Shown here: piece after piece, positions 49,014-57,571 of the stretch
How the letters are laid out: every line of letters starts with the position of its first letter
Position numbering within the stretch: position 1 is the first letter of the stretch
Assembly: GCF_002138415.1 (NCBI RefSeq)
Contig: NZ_CP015612.1
Coordinates: 2,334,001 to 2,398,000 of the forward strand
Reading direction: 5' to 3'
Origin: Stenotrophomonas maltophilia
GTDB taxonomy: Bacteria > Pseudomonadota > Gammaproteobacteria > Xanthomonadales > Xanthomonadaceae
Length of the DNA: 64,000 nucleotides
Translations under genes and position numbers: made by a program
Notes under the pieces: model-generated
Seen by the model: the letters and a program-made list of their open reading frames with translations, nothing else
Database searches by the model: none
Told to the model about the DNA's origin: nothing

Positions 49014-49898
49014 ATGTACATCGGATTCATCGGTCTGGGCGTGATGGGTACGCCCATGGCCGTCAACCTGGCCCGCGCCGGGAACCGCGTACTGGCATGG
49101 TCACGCTCCAGCCGCAACGACGAGGCAGCTCGCTCAGCGGGCATCGAGCGCGCCGGATCCGTGCAGGAGGTATTCAACGCCTGCCACACGGTCATCATGA
49201 TGCTGGCCAACGATGAAGCCATCGACGCCGTGCTGCTGCGCGGCTCCGGTGACTTCGACACGCGCGTGCAAGGGCGTCTGCTCATCAACATGGGCACAAG
49301 CTCCGCCGCCTATTCAAGTGCGCTGGCCGATCAGGCCCGTCGCGCGGGCGGACGCTATGTCGAAGCGCCGGTCTCAGGGTCACGCCTGCAGGCCGAGGCG
49401 GCACAGCTGGTGGTCATGCTGGCAGGCAACGAAGCAGATCTGGCCGAGGCAGAGCCCTTGCTGGCCTCATTGGGGCGGCAGATTGTCGCCTGTGGCGAGG
49501 TTCCGGCAGGTCTGCAGATGAAGCTTGCGGTGAACCTGTTCCTGATCACCCTGGTCACCGGCCTGGCCGAAGCCGTGCACTTCGCCGAGGTCCACGGCAT
49601 TGCCCTGGAGCGCTTCGCCGAAGTACTCAACGCCGGGCCGATGGCCAGCGAGGTATCGCGGATCAAGCTGGACAAGATGATCCGCGGGGACTTCGCGGTC
49701 CAGGCCTCGATCAACGATGTTCTGAAGAACAGCGGCCTGGTGGCCGGTGCCGCGCACGAGGCGGGCATGCAGGCGCCCCTGATCGACGCCAGCGATGCAC
49801 TGTTCGCGCGGGCGCAGCGGATGGGGCTGGGAGGGCTGGACATGGCGGCGGTACTCCAGGCGATCCGGGGCGGCCGAGAGGCCACCAGCGGAGCCTGA
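49014..49898 (+). CDS. NAD(P)-binding beta-hydroxyacid dehydrogenase
   Basis: A 294-residue dehydrogenase of the 6-phosphogluconate/3-hydroxyisobutyrate type. Rossmann motif GFIGLGVMGTPMAVNLARAG at residues 4-23, the substrate signature VEAPVSGSRLQAEAAQ near 120, and the catalytic Lys region GLQMKLAVNLFLIT near 170. Members oxidise beta-hydroxyacids such as 3-hydroxyisobutyrate, tartronate semialdehyde or glyoxylate/succinic semialdehyde in reverse. The substrate is not readable. It starts at ATG 49014, 108 bp after fapF; no shared context with either neighbour. Confidence 0.9.
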   Translation: MYIGFIGLGVMGTPMAVNLARAGNRVLAWSRSSRNDEAARSAGIERAGSVQEVFNACHTVIMMLANDEAIDAVLLRGSGDFDTRVQGRLLINMGTSSAAYSSALADQARRAGGRYVEAPVSGSRLQAEAAQLVVMLAGNEADLAEAEPLLASLGRQIVACGEVPAGLQMKLAVNLFLITLVTGLAEAVHFAEVHGIALERFAEVLNAGPMASEVSRIKLDKMIRGDFAVQASINDVLKNSGLVAGAAHEAGMQAPLIDASDALFARAQRMGLGGLDMAAVLQAIRGGREATSGA

Positions 49899-49941
49899 TC
49901 CGGATTCATCTTCCGGCACCACAGCGGTCCCTGCCCGCTGC

Positions 49942-49977
49942 TATATTCAGTCCAGCTCGGCAGGCATGGTGCCTGCC
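49942..49977 (+). promoter_or_regulatory. Possible promoter -10 and leader hairpin before the SPFH gene
   Basis: TATATT at 49942-49947 could be a -10 element, without a clear -35. GGCAGGCA (49959-49966) and TGCCTGCC (49970-49977) form an 8-bp stem with a TGG loop, which would lie near the 5' end of the transcript, 22 bp before the start codon. It could protect the mRNA or tune expression. Confidence 0.35.
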
Positions 49978-49999
49978 CTCGAATCACAGGGAGTTGGTC

Positions 50000-51139
50000 A
50001 TGGGTCTGGTACAGGCGGTGAAGGGTGCGGTTGGCGGTGTGCTGGCCGACCAGTGGAAGGACTTCTACACCGTGCCGGCGGGCCTGCCGTCCACGGCGGC
50101 GCTGTTCGCGGCGGTGCCGCAGGGCACCAATGCCGGCCGCGGCTCCAACACCAGCGGCTCGTCGAACATCATCACCAACGGCTCGAAGATCGTCGTACCG
50201 GAGGGCTACGGCCTGCTGCTGTTCCAGGACGGCGCGATCACTGCGTTCGTCGCCGAGCCGGGTGGCTACGAGTGGCGTTCGGACGATCTGAACTCGCAGT
50301 CGATCTTCGCCGGTGACGGCCTGGTCAGCACCTTCATCAAGCAGAGCTGGGAGCGCTTCAAGTTCGGTGGTCAGCCGGGCTCGCAGCAGGCGGCTTACTT
50401 CGTCTCGCTGAAGGAGCTGCCGGACAACCGCTTCGGTACCCAGTCGGAAATCTACTGGGACGACGGCTTCCTCAATACCCAGGTCGGTGCGGTCACCCGT
50501 GGCTCGTACACGCTGAAGATCGTCGACCCGATCCTGTTCGTGAAGAACTTCGTGCCGGCCAGCTACCTGCAGCCGGGCCAGGTGTTCGACTTCACCGACC
50601 TGGACAACGCCGCCGCCAGCCAGCTGTTCAATGAAGTGGTCGGCTCGCTGGCACCAGCCTTCAGCCTGTATACGAACGATCCGGGCAAGGGCAACCGCAT
50701 CACCAAGCTGCAGCAGGACTCGCTGGGCTTCGCGCAGAGCCTGTCGGCCGCCGTTGAACAGGGTTACCAGTGGAAGTCCGACCGCGGCCTGGCGATCGTC
50801 AAGACCGCCATCGTCTCGATCGAGTACGACGCCAACACCCGCGAGCTGCTGAAGACCGTGCAGCGCGCCGACGCGCTGTCCGGTTCGCGCGGCAATTCCA
50901 ACCTGCAGGCCAGCGTCGCCCAGGGCATCCAGTCGGCCGGCGAAAACGGCGGCGCGGCAGGTCTGGTCGGTGTCGGCATGGCCTCGGGCATGTTCGGTGT
51001 CGGCGGCATGCAGCAGCCGGCCACCCCGGCTGCGGACGATCCGGTGGCCAAGCTGAAGAAGGCCAAGGAAATGCTGGACCTGGGCCTGATCACGCAGGGC
51101 GACTATGACGCCCTGAAAGCCAAGGCACTGGGCCTGTAA
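50000..51139 (+). CDS. SPFH-domain protein with C-terminal SHOCT motif
   Basis: A 379-residue protein. An SPFH/Band-7-type domain (the virion-core-protein group, YdjI-like) covers about 50-260 (IVVPEGYGLLLFQDGAITAFV at the N-terminus). A Gly-rich stretch follows, then the short C-terminal SHOCT helix pair VAKLKKAKEMLDLGLITQGDYDALKAKAL, which often mediates oligomerisation. Family members scaffold membranes or stress complexes. AGGGAG precedes ATG 50000. It is the first of three linked genes and shares their direction. Confidence 0.85.
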   Translation: MGLVQAVKGAVGGVLADQWKDFYTVPAGLPSTAALFAAVPQGTNAGRGSNTSGSSNIITNGSKIVVPEGYGLLLFQDGAITAFVAEPGGYEWRSDDLNSQSIFAGDGLVSTFIKQSWERFKFGGQPGSQQAAYFVSLKELPDNRFGTQSEIYWDDGFLNTQVGAVTRGSYTLKIVDPILFVKNFVPASYLQPGQVFDFTDLDNAAASQLFNEVVGSLAPAFSLYTNDPGKGNRITKLQQDSLGFAQSLSAAVEQGYQWKSDRGLAIVKTAIVSIEYDANTRELLKTVQRADALSGSRGNSNLQASVAQGIQSAGENGGAAGLVGVGMASGMFGVGGMQQPATPAADDPVAKLKKAKEMLDLGLITQGDYDALKAKALGL

Positions 51140-51159
51140 CGGCAGGACGCACAACCAAC

Positions 51160-52512
51160 ATGTCCGATCCCCGAAACGGCCCACCGCCGCTGCCTGGATC
51201 CGCGCCCGCGACGCCGCCGCCCTTGCCGGCGGCGTCGTTGGATGGGCCCGGTTCGCCGCAGGACGTCCCTCCCCTGCCCGGCAGCTTTCCGCTGGACACC
51301 TCGAAGCTGCCGCAGGCCATCCGCGATGAAGTGGAAGCGCCCGATCCTGTAGCCATCGATACCTCGGCCAGCGAGCTGAAGGACGGCCTCAACCGCTGCC
51401 CGAAGTGCGGCGCCACCGACATCCGGCCCAAGGCCGGGACCGATATCCTGGTCTGCCTGTATTGCCGTCACGAATGGCATGGCGCACGCGTCGAGGAGGA
51501 ATTCGGGCTGGGCGAGGCCATCGACCAGCTGCGCGGTACCGTCATTGCCTCCGGTGCGCGTGACATCGATGCCGACACCACGGCACTGATGACGTTCAAA
51601 TGCACTGGGTGCGGTGCCGAAGTCACGGTCAATACCGAAAGTACGATGACAGCGCGCTGCCACTGGTGCCGCCATGTATTCGGCGTCAACGAGCAGATCG
51701 CAAACGGCGCGGTGCCCGATGCAGTACTGCCGTTCCATATCAAGAAGGACGATGCGGTCGCGCGCATCCGCCAGTTCGTCGACAAGCGCCGCATGTTCGC
51801 GCTGAAGGCGTTCAAGGACCAGTTCACCCCGGAAAACGTGGTGGGCGTGTTCCTGCCCTACATGATCGTCGACAGCAATGTCAGCGCTGCGGTGGCCGGC
51901 AAAGGCGAGATCAAGACCCGTGAGTACACGGTCGGCAGCGAGAAAAACAAGCGCACCCTCTACGACGCCGATGTCTACCAGGTCGAACGCCAGGTCGATT
52001 TCACCGTCGATGACCTGCCGCTGGAATCCTCGGCCGAGCGCGGCAATCTGGATGTCCGTGCCAACACCAACAACATCATCAACACCATCCTGCCGTTCGA
52101 TACCAAGAACGCGGTGAAGTGGAACGCCTCGTACCTCGCCGGCTTCACCTCTGAAAAGCGCAACCTCGACGTGGAAAAACTGCGGCCGCGGCTGGAAGAC
52201 CAGCTGCTGTCGATCGCCCGCTCGCAGGTGGAGGGCTCGGTAAAGCGTTACAACCGTGGCGTGCGCTGGGAGCAGGAACAACTGGAGGTGCATGGCACCC
52301 GCTGGGTGTCGATGTATCTGCCGGTGTGGTTGTACTCGTACCACCAGCCCGGCAGGAACGGCGGCATGCTGCACTACATCGCGGTGAACGGCCGAACCGG
52401 CGAAACCATGGGCAGCGTGCCCGTGCAGCAATGGAAGATGCTGCTGGCGGCTCTGGCTACCGGCACCGTCATTGAAGCCCTCGCAATTGCCTTCCTGGTG
52501 GCATCGACATGA
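51160..52512 (+). CDS. Membrane-anchored double zinc-ribbon protein
   Basis: A 450-residue protein. The N-terminal 75 residues are Pro-rich. Two Cys4 zinc ribbons follow: CPKCGATDI...CLYCRHEW at about 83-107 and CTGCGAEV...CHWCRHVF at about 148-172, TFIIB-like. The remaining 260 residues are beta-rich (DAVLPFHIKKDDAVARIRQF), and the extreme C-terminus has one helix (LLAALATGTVIEALAIAFLV) that anchors it. Linked zinc-ribbon/SPFH genes occur widely but the role is not known to me. It starts 20 bases after the SPFH stop and overlaps the next gene by four bases (ATGA). Confidence 0.8.
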   Translation: MSDPRNGPPPLPGSAPATPPPLPAASLDGPGSPQDVPPLPGSFPLDTSKLPQAIRDEVEAPDPVAIDTSASELKDGLNRCPKCGATDIRPKAGTDILVCLYCRHEWHGARVEEEFGLGEAIDQLRGTVIASGARDIDADTTALMTFKCTGCGAEVTVNTESTMTARCHWCRHVFGVNEQIANGAVPDAVLPFHIKKDDAVARIRQFVDKRRMFALKAFKDQFTPENVVGVFLPYMIVDSNVSAAVAGKGEIKTREYTVGSEKNKRTLYDADVYQVERQVDFTVDDLPLESSAERGNLDVRANTNNIINTILPFDTKNAVKWNASYLAGFTSEKRNLDVEKLRPRLEDQLLSIARSQVEGSVKRYNRGVRWEQEQLEVHGTRWVSMYLPVWLYSYHQPGRNGGMLHYIAVNGRTGETMGSVPVQQWKMLLAALATGTVIEALAIAFLVAST

Positions 52513-52766
52513 GCGACGACAGTGGCCTCTGGCTGTTGGCGGCAGGTCCAGCCGGCGCAACCGCGCTGTACTGGGCGTTGTACCGCTATTACCGCAACAC
52601 CGACAAATCGCATTCCTTCGAGCACGAGACCGAGATCGAGGCCAAGCCGGTCACCGGCTCGGACCAGCAGGTGGGCCGGGTCACCGGCACCGAGGAAAAG
52701 CGTATCCGCGGTGACAATGTGTACGAGTACCGGAAACGGGTGGTAAGGGTGAAGCCCGACCAGTAG
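52509..52766 (+). CDS. Small membrane protein of the SPFH/zinc-ribbon trio
   Basis: An 85-residue protein with one N-terminal helix (GLWLLAAGPAGATALYWALY) and a hydrophilic, charged C-terminal tail (KRIRGDNVYEYRKRVVRV). It overlaps the zinc-ribbon gene (ATGA), so it is coupled and probably a partner of that protein. No known family. SMAG repeats follow the stop. Confidence 0.75.
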   Translation: MSDDSGLWLLAAGPAGATALYWALYRYYRNTDKSHSFEHETEIEAKPVTGSDQQVGRVTGTEEKRIRGDNVYEYRKRVVRVKPDQ

Positions 52767-52794
52767 CGCCAGGCCACGCCTGGATGCGGGGAGC

Positions 52795-52816
52795 GCCGGC
52801 CGCCGGCCGGCATTCC
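52795..52816 (-). repeat. Degenerate SMAG-like palindrome
   Basis: GCCGGCC-GCC-GGCCGGC forms a 7-bp stem; on the minus strand the head reads GGAA instead of GTAG. It is paired with the intact copy at 52842-52863, making a tandem palindrome between convergent genes. Confidence 0.6.
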
Positions 52817-52841
52817 CTCGGTCTCTGGACATCAAAGGGGA

Positions 52842-52863
52842 GCCGGCCAGCGGCCGGCACTAC
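52842..52863 (-). repeat. SMAG (GTAG) palindromic repeat
   Basis: On the minus strand GTAGT-GCCGGCC-GCT-GGCCGGC: GTAG head, 7-bp stem and 3-base loop, a typical SMAG element. It lies four bases before the end of the phosphatase gene and, with the degenerate copy, between convergent genes, so it may act as a terminator or RNA-stability element for both. Confidence 0.75.
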
Positions 52864-52866
52864 CTG

Positions 52867-53763
52867 TCAACCGGCCTGCCCCAGCCGCACCTTCAACTGC
52901 TGGATCTCCTGCTCGCTCACCCCGATCGACTTCAGGTAACCCTCGGCACCACCGTACTGGCTGTGCAGCGCGGCCAGGAACTGTTCCATGTTGTCCGGTG
53001 CGGTACCGGACATGCCAGCCATCTTGCGTGCGATCTCGGGGTTCTGCTTGATCAGCGCCATGATCTGCGCGTTCATCACGCTGTCCTTCGGCTGCCCTTC
53101 CAGGTAGTGCGCGGAGATCGCGTAGTTGTGCACGATCTCGGCCTTCGGCACGCCCGCCAGGTCCAGCAACAGGCCGGCGATGATGCCGGTGCGGTCCTTG
53201 CCGGCCGTGCAATGGAACAGCACGGCACCGTCCTGCTGCGCGGCAATGCGCTGGAACACCTGCTTGAACTGCGGCTGGCTGTGGCCCAGCCACTGCACAT
53301 AGGCTTCGCCCAGCGAATCGGGGAAGCTGCTCATCATCTTCTGCAGGTCCATCTTCTCCGTGCCCATCAGCGAGATGCGCTGGTAGGCGAAGCGATCATC
53401 CCCGGCCAGCAGGTCCGGCGACTGCGCTTCCTCATCGGCGGTGCGCAGGTCGATGTCCAGCTTCACGCCGGCCGCGGCCAGGGCGTCGCGGTCAGCATCG
53501 GTCAAGCGACCGAGATCGGCCGTGCGCACGAACGCATCAGCCGGAATCGGGCCGTGGCGGCCTTGGAGGCCGGCGAACGTACGCACGTTCCAGGCGCCCT
53601 GCAGGGCGATCACACGCTGTGCATCGGCAGCGACGGGCTTCACATTGGCGGCGGCCGTCGCCTTCGTGGAAACGGCCTGCGGCGCATCGGCGGCAACAGC
53701 CGTCGCCGCCAGCGGCAGGCTCAGCATCAGGGCCAGGGCGAGTTCGGTATGGCGGGTCTTCAT
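52867..53763 (-). CDS. Secreted tyrosine-type protein phosphatase
   Basis: A 298-residue exported phosphatase. Signal peptide LALALMLSLPLAATAVAA; the phosphatase loop FHCTAGKDRTG holds the catalytic Cys near residue 184, with the Arg of HCxxGxxR and the acid Asp earlier in the DLRTADEEAQSPD region. This is the Y-phosphatase 2/3-like group that removes phosphate from phosphotyrosine or phosphoinositides. The gene starts 17 bp after the TonB receptor stop, on the same strand, so they share a transcript regulated with the receptor. A periplasmic partner substrate is not clear; a nutrient phosphoester imported by the receptor is possible. Confidence 0.88.
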   Translation of the reverse strand: MKTRHTELALALMLSLPLAATAVAADAPQAVSTKATAAANVKPVAADAQRVIALQGAWNVRTFAGLQGRHGPIPADAFVRTADLGRLTDADRDALAAAGVKLDIDLRTADEEAQSPDLLAGDDRFAYQRISLMGTEKMDLQKMMSSFPDSLGEAYVQWLGHSQPQFKQVFQRIAAQQDGAVLFHCTAGKDRTGIIAGLLLDLAGVPKAEIVHNYAISAHYLEGQPKDSVMNAQIMALIKQNPEIARKMAGMSGTAPDNMEQFLAALHSQYGGAEGYLKSIGVSEQEIQQLKVRLGQAG

Positions 53764-53780
53764 GGGGTTCTCCGTTCGAA

Positions 53781-56078
53781 TCAGAAATTGACGGCCACGT
53801 CCAGGCCGAAAGTGCGCGGGTCGTTGAAGATGCCGCTCTGGCCCAGCGCCGCGCTGTTGATCTTGTAGAACAGGTGCTGCTCATCCAGCAGGTTGCGCGC
53901 CCACAGCGAGAACGACATCGTGGTGCCGGTGCTGTTGACTGGAACGTCCACCAGCGCCACCCGCGCGTTCACCACGAACGAGCTGTCGGTCAGCATCTGG
54001 TCGTACTCGCTGGTGTAGTAGCCATCAGACCAGTTGCCATCCACATGGAACTTCAGCGCCGAGAAGTTGGCGAAAGGCACCAGGTAGTCCAGCGACAGGC
54101 TGCCCGCGTTCTTCGGTGCCAGCAGCGGCTGCACGGTCACCTGCACCCCTGCACCGAACGGGTCGGTCGCGGTCTGCGCATCGATCTTCGTGTAGGCGTA
54201 GTTGAGGCCGAGGGTGAGGTTGTCGATCGGCATCACGTTGAACTCCAGCTCCGCGCCACGCGACTTGCCATCGCTCAATGCGTTGGTGGTGACCATGGTG
54301 GTGCGGGTTTCGCCGCTGTTCGGATCGAACGGCAGCGAGAAATCCATCTGCTTGTGCGCGATGGTCGAATCGAACACGGCCAGGTTCAGGCGGGCGCGGT
54401 TGTCCCAGAACTGCGATTTGAAGCCCAGTTCATAGGCCGTCACTTCTTCCGGACCGAACGCGGTGTAGTTGGTCGAGCGCGAATTGGCACCGCCGGCCTT
54501 GAAGCCGGTGCTGTACCTGGCATAGACCATCGCGTGCTCGCCGAGGTCGTAGGCGATGTTGACCATCGGGTCGAAGCGGCTCCAGCGGTCCTTGAAGGCG
54601 AGATTCGTCGCCGCGCCGTTGACGATGTACAGGCTGCCCTTCTTGTCATCGCGCGTGTAGCGGCCGCCGGCAGTCAGGTGCAGGCGCTGCAGTGCTTCCG
54701 GCGTCCACGTGGCCTGGCCGAATACACCCAGGCTGTCGGTCCATGCCTTGCTGGCGCGGTCGATACGCACGCGGGAAAGATCCAGCGGATTGGTCGCCGG
54801 GTTCACCGTATAGCTGTTGCCGCCCGGCCCCCACACCAGCATGTTCGGGGTCTGCGCATTGTCACCGGCGGTTTCGTGGTAGTAGAACGCACCGCCGAGG
54901 AATTGCACCTGCGAGGTGTTGCCGATCAGCTGGAACTCCTGGCTGTACTGGTGCTGGTAGACCTGCGCCAGGCTGTAACGACCGAACGGCGTCCCTGCCC
55001 CACCATAGGCGGAAATCGCATCGACCAGGCCCATGTCGAACTGGCCCTGGGTGAGTTCGCGGTAGGAACTGATCGATTTCAGTTCAAGGTTGTCATTCAA
55101 CACCCACGACAGGTTCAACAGATGGCCACTGGTGCGGCCGATGTTGTCTTCCTGCGGTCCACCGAGGATGGCGCTGTCGCGGCGATCCTGGCTGGCGCCG
55201 GCCTTCTGCAGGGGGCTGAGGTAGGCGCCTGGCACCAGCACCTGGGTGTGATATGGCGTGGTGGCGTCATAGGAGCGATCGAACGCGTACAACAAAGAGA
55301 AGTCATCGCTCGGCTGCCACAGCGCGCTCAGGCGGGCGCCGCGCTTGTCGTAACTGTTGAAGTCGCGCTCGCCGCGCATCGGGTTGTCGGTGGTGCCGCC
55401 ACGCTTGGCCTGCACGGCGTCGATCTTGAAGCTGACATCGCCCACCTTGGGCAGATCCAGGTGCAGCGCACTGTTGTAGCCGCTGAACTTGGACACGCCC
55501 GCGCTGACGCTGCCGCCAAACTCGCCGGTCGGCACCTTGGTCACGATGCTCACCGCGCCGCCTTCGGTATTGCGGCCGAACAGCGTGCCCTGCGGCCCCT
55601 TCAGCACTTCGATGCGCTCCACGTCGTAGAGCATGCTGCCCAGGCCCTGCGCGCGGCCCATGAACACGCCGTCGACGTAGATGCCGACGCCGGCATCGCG
55701 GGCCGGTTGGTTGGCGTCGCCGGAGGCACCGATGCCACGGATGCCGATGTTCAGCGCAGAACTGCGGGTAGCGAACGGCGTGACCCGCAGTGATGGGATG
55801 GAGCCATCGGACAGGCTGCCCAGCGAAATCGCGCTGCGGTCCTTCAGCGCTTCGGCATCGACCACCGATACCGAGATCGGGGTCTCCTGCAGGTTGGTGG
55901 CGCGTTTCTGCGCAGTCACCATCACCTGGTCAAGGGCGACCACGGTGCGCGCGGCATCGGCGGATGCCTCGGCGTCGGCGCTGGGACTGTCTTCGGCATG
56001 GGCCAGCGCCGGCAGTGCGGCAGCAATGGCGAGGGTGAGCAGCGGGCGGTGCAACAGGGCGTGGCGCATCGGACTCAT
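53781..56078 (-). CDS. TonB-dependent receptor
   Basis: A 765-residue receptor. Leader LLTLAIAAALPALAHAED, a TonB box/plug start (VVALDQVMVTAQKRATNLQETPISVSV), plug motifs IEVLKGPQGTLFGRNTEGGAVSIV, and a C-terminal barrel ending DVAVNF. This type resembles receptors of xenobiotic or siderophore uptake in sphingomonads and xanthomonads. The 5' start was taken at 56078; 56069 is possible, and neither has a clear ribosome site. The phosphatase gene follows. A TetR gene lies opposite, with a palindromic operator between them, so the receptor-phosphatase operon is probably ligand-controlled through TetR. Confidence 0.9.
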   Translation of the reverse strand: MSPMRHALLHRPLLTLAIAAALPALAHAEDSPSADAEASADAARTVVALDQVMVTAQKRATNLQETPISVSVVDAEALKDRSAISLGSLSDGSIPSLRVTPFATRSSALNIGIRGIGASGDANQPARDAGVGIYVDGVFMGRAQGLGSMLYDVERIEVLKGPQGTLFGRNTEGGAVSIVTKVPTGEFGGSVSAGVSKFSGYNSALHLDLPKVGDVSFKIDAVQAKRGGTTDNPMRGERDFNSYDKRGARLSALWQPSDDFSLLYAFDRSYDATTPYHTQVLVPGAYLSPLQKAGASQDRRDSAILGGPQEDNIGRTSGHLLNLSWVLNDNLELKSISSYRELTQGQFDMGLVDAISAYGGAGTPFGRYSLAQVYQHQYSQEFQLIGNTSQVQFLGGAFYYHETAGDNAQTPNMLVWGPGGNSYTVNPATNPLDLSRVRIDRASKAWTDSLGVFGQATWTPEALQRLHLTAGGRYTRDDKKGSLYIVNGAATNLAFKDRWSRFDPMVNIAYDLGEHAMVYARYSTGFKAGGANSRSTNYTAFGPEEVTAYELGFKSQFWDNRARLNLAVFDSTIAHKQMDFSLPFDPNSGETRTTMVTTNALSDGKSRGAELEFNVMPIDNLTLGLNYAYTKIDAQTATDPFGAGVQVTVQPLLAPKNAGSLSLDYLVPFANFSALKFHVDGNWSDGYYTSEYDQMLTDSSFVVNARVALVDVPVNSTGTTMSFSLWARNLLDEQHLFYKINSAALGQSGIFNDPRTFGLDVAVNF

Positions 56079-56125
56079 TCGCGGAAGGAGAAGGCCGGCG
56101 CAGTCTGGGAGGCGGGAATTACAAA

Positions 56126-56143
56126 TGAATGACCGTTCATTCA
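56126..56143. promoter_or_regulatory. TetR-type operator (perfect 7-4-7 palindrome)
   Basis: TGAATGA-CCGT-TCATTCA is a perfect inverted repeat of 7-bp arms with a 4-bp spacer. It resembles AcrR/TetR-family operators (AATGA-x-TCATT) and lies in the 96-bp gap between the divergent TonB receptor and TetR genes, so it should control both. Confidence 0.7.
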
Positions 56144-56174
56144 CACCTTTTGTGACGTACTATCCCGCCACTGA

Positions 56175-56837
56175 ATGCCCCGACCTCACGCAATGACGCC
56201 GAAAACCGCCGTAGCACCAACTTCCGAAGATCCCGCCGCCGCCCATGCCGAAGCCCAGCGCCGCCGCATCCTCGACGCTGCCCAGAAGTGCTTCATCACC
56301 CGCGGATTCCATGCCGGTTCGATCGGCGACATCGCCGCCGAAGCCGAGATCAGCCAGGGGCTGATGTATCGCTATTTCGCCAACAAGCGCGCCCTGATCC
56401 TGGCCCTGATCGAGCGCCAGCTGCTCCACGACCAGGCCTCGATCAGCGAGATGCCGGCGGCGTCGGATCTGATTGATGGGCTGCTGGAGTGCTACCAGCA
56501 ATGGGCACGCGGCGAGGTGCTGCCGATCCACGGCAATGCCATTGCCAGCGTGGCCCTGTATGCAGAGATCAATGCCGAGGCGCATCGCGATCCGGTGCTG
56601 GCGGGGGTGCTGCGTACCCATGACAAGCAGACCAGTGCCGCGATCCATGCCTGGCTGCGCCAGCGTGATGTCGATCAGGGCCGGATCGTGGATGAAGAGC
56701 AGATTGCCGGCAGGACCCTGCTGCTGCGGCTGCTGGTGGAGGGCCTGGCGATGCGTGCGGTACGCGATCCGGACCTGCCGCCGGCGCGGGTGCGCGCCCT
56801 GCTGGCCGATGCCATTGGGCGGGTCATGGCCAATTGA
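56175..56837 (+). CDS. TetR/AcrR-family transcriptional regulator
   Basis: A 220-residue repressor. The N-terminal helix-turn-helix is at about 27-70 (RRRILDAAQKCFITRGFH and IGDIAAEAEISQGLMYRYFANK). The C-terminal helical domain forms the ligand pocket. It is divergent from the receptor-phosphatase operon and next to its palindromic operator; it probably represses both directions until a compound binds. The start at 56175 or 56193 is uncertain. The ligand is unknown and likely the receptor substrate. Confidence 0.9.
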   Translation: MPRPHAMTPKTAVAPTSEDPAAAHAEAQRRRILDAAQKCFITRGFHAGSIGDIAAEAEISQGLMYRYFANKRALILALIERQLLHDQASISEMPAASDLIDGLLECYQQWARGEVLPIHGNAIASVALYAEINAEAHRDPVLAGVLRTHDKQTSAAIHAWLRQRDVDQGRIVDEEQIAGRTLLLRLLVEGLAMRAVRDPDLPPARVRALLADAIGRVMAN

Positions 56838-56919
56838 GGGGCGTTGAGGCGCGCCATCACACCGCCTCCCGCCCTACCGGTTCGATACTCGCGCCATCCA
56901 ACCTGCCGAGGATGCTGCA

Positions 56920-57504
56920 ATGGCCGCCGTGCTCGCCCGTACCTGCCTGCTCGCGCTGTGCTGCCTGGTCCTGCCCGCCCTCGCCCAGGACGCCTCGTCC
57001 GGCTTCGGCCAGCAGACCACCCGCACCGACCAATCCACCCATTCGAGCAGCACCGAGATCCAGAACAATGGCTCGATGACCACGCAGACCACCACCAGTG
57101 GCAGCTCGCAGTCCGAGTCGCGCAGCGAAAGCAAAGGCATCGACGTAGGCTTCGGCTTCCACGACAACAACGACGACTGGGGCCATGACCGCCGCCGCGA
57201 TGACCGCGATGTACGCGACGCCGATCTGTTCGGCAGTTGGACGCTGGGCCAGGAAAACGGCAGCTACTGCACCATCGAACTGAAGAACAACCAGTGGTTC
57301 GGTGGCTACAGTGCGTACGTACCTGCCGGCTGCCCTGATGGCTTCTTCTCGGCCAACCGGTGGGTGCTGTCCGGAAACCAACTGCTGCTCACCGATTCCA
57401 GCAACACTGTATTCGGACGGTTTCGCGCGTCGGGCGGAGGGCGCTGGTCAGGCTATCGTGAGTCGGACGGGGCGCGACTGTATCTGAACCCCAAGGGGCG
57501 CTGA
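56920..57504 (+). CDS. Exported AprI/Inh (Omp19-like) metalloprotease-inhibitor-domain protein
   Basis: A 194-residue secreted protein. Signal peptide LLALCCLVLPALAQD, a Ser/Thr-rich linker (SSTEIQNNGSMTTQTTTSGS), and a C-terminal domain of about 95 residues with FGSWTLGQENGSYCTIELKNNQ...VPAGCPDGFFSANRWVLSGNQLLL. Two Cys residues and the SWxL...C.I.L pattern match the Inh/AprI/Omp19 eight-strand barrel, which inhibits zinc metalloproteases in the periplasm. The linker is longer than usual. The target is unknown; its proteases are not in the immediate neighbourhood. Confidence 0.7.
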   Translation: MAAVLARTCLLALCCLVLPALAQDASSGFGQQTTRTDQSTHSSSTEIQNNGSMTTQTTTSGSSQSESRSESKGIDVGFGFHDNNDDWGHDRRRDDRDVRDADLFGSWTLGQENGSYCTIELKNNQWFGGYSAYVPAGCPDGFFSANRWVLSGNQLLLTDSSNTVFGRFRASGGGRWSGYRESDGARLYLNPKGR

Positions 57505-57571
57505 CCTTACGTGCACACAGCGGGCACGCATTGATCGGGAAGATCAGGCATTCTCCCTGCGCCAGATCCGA

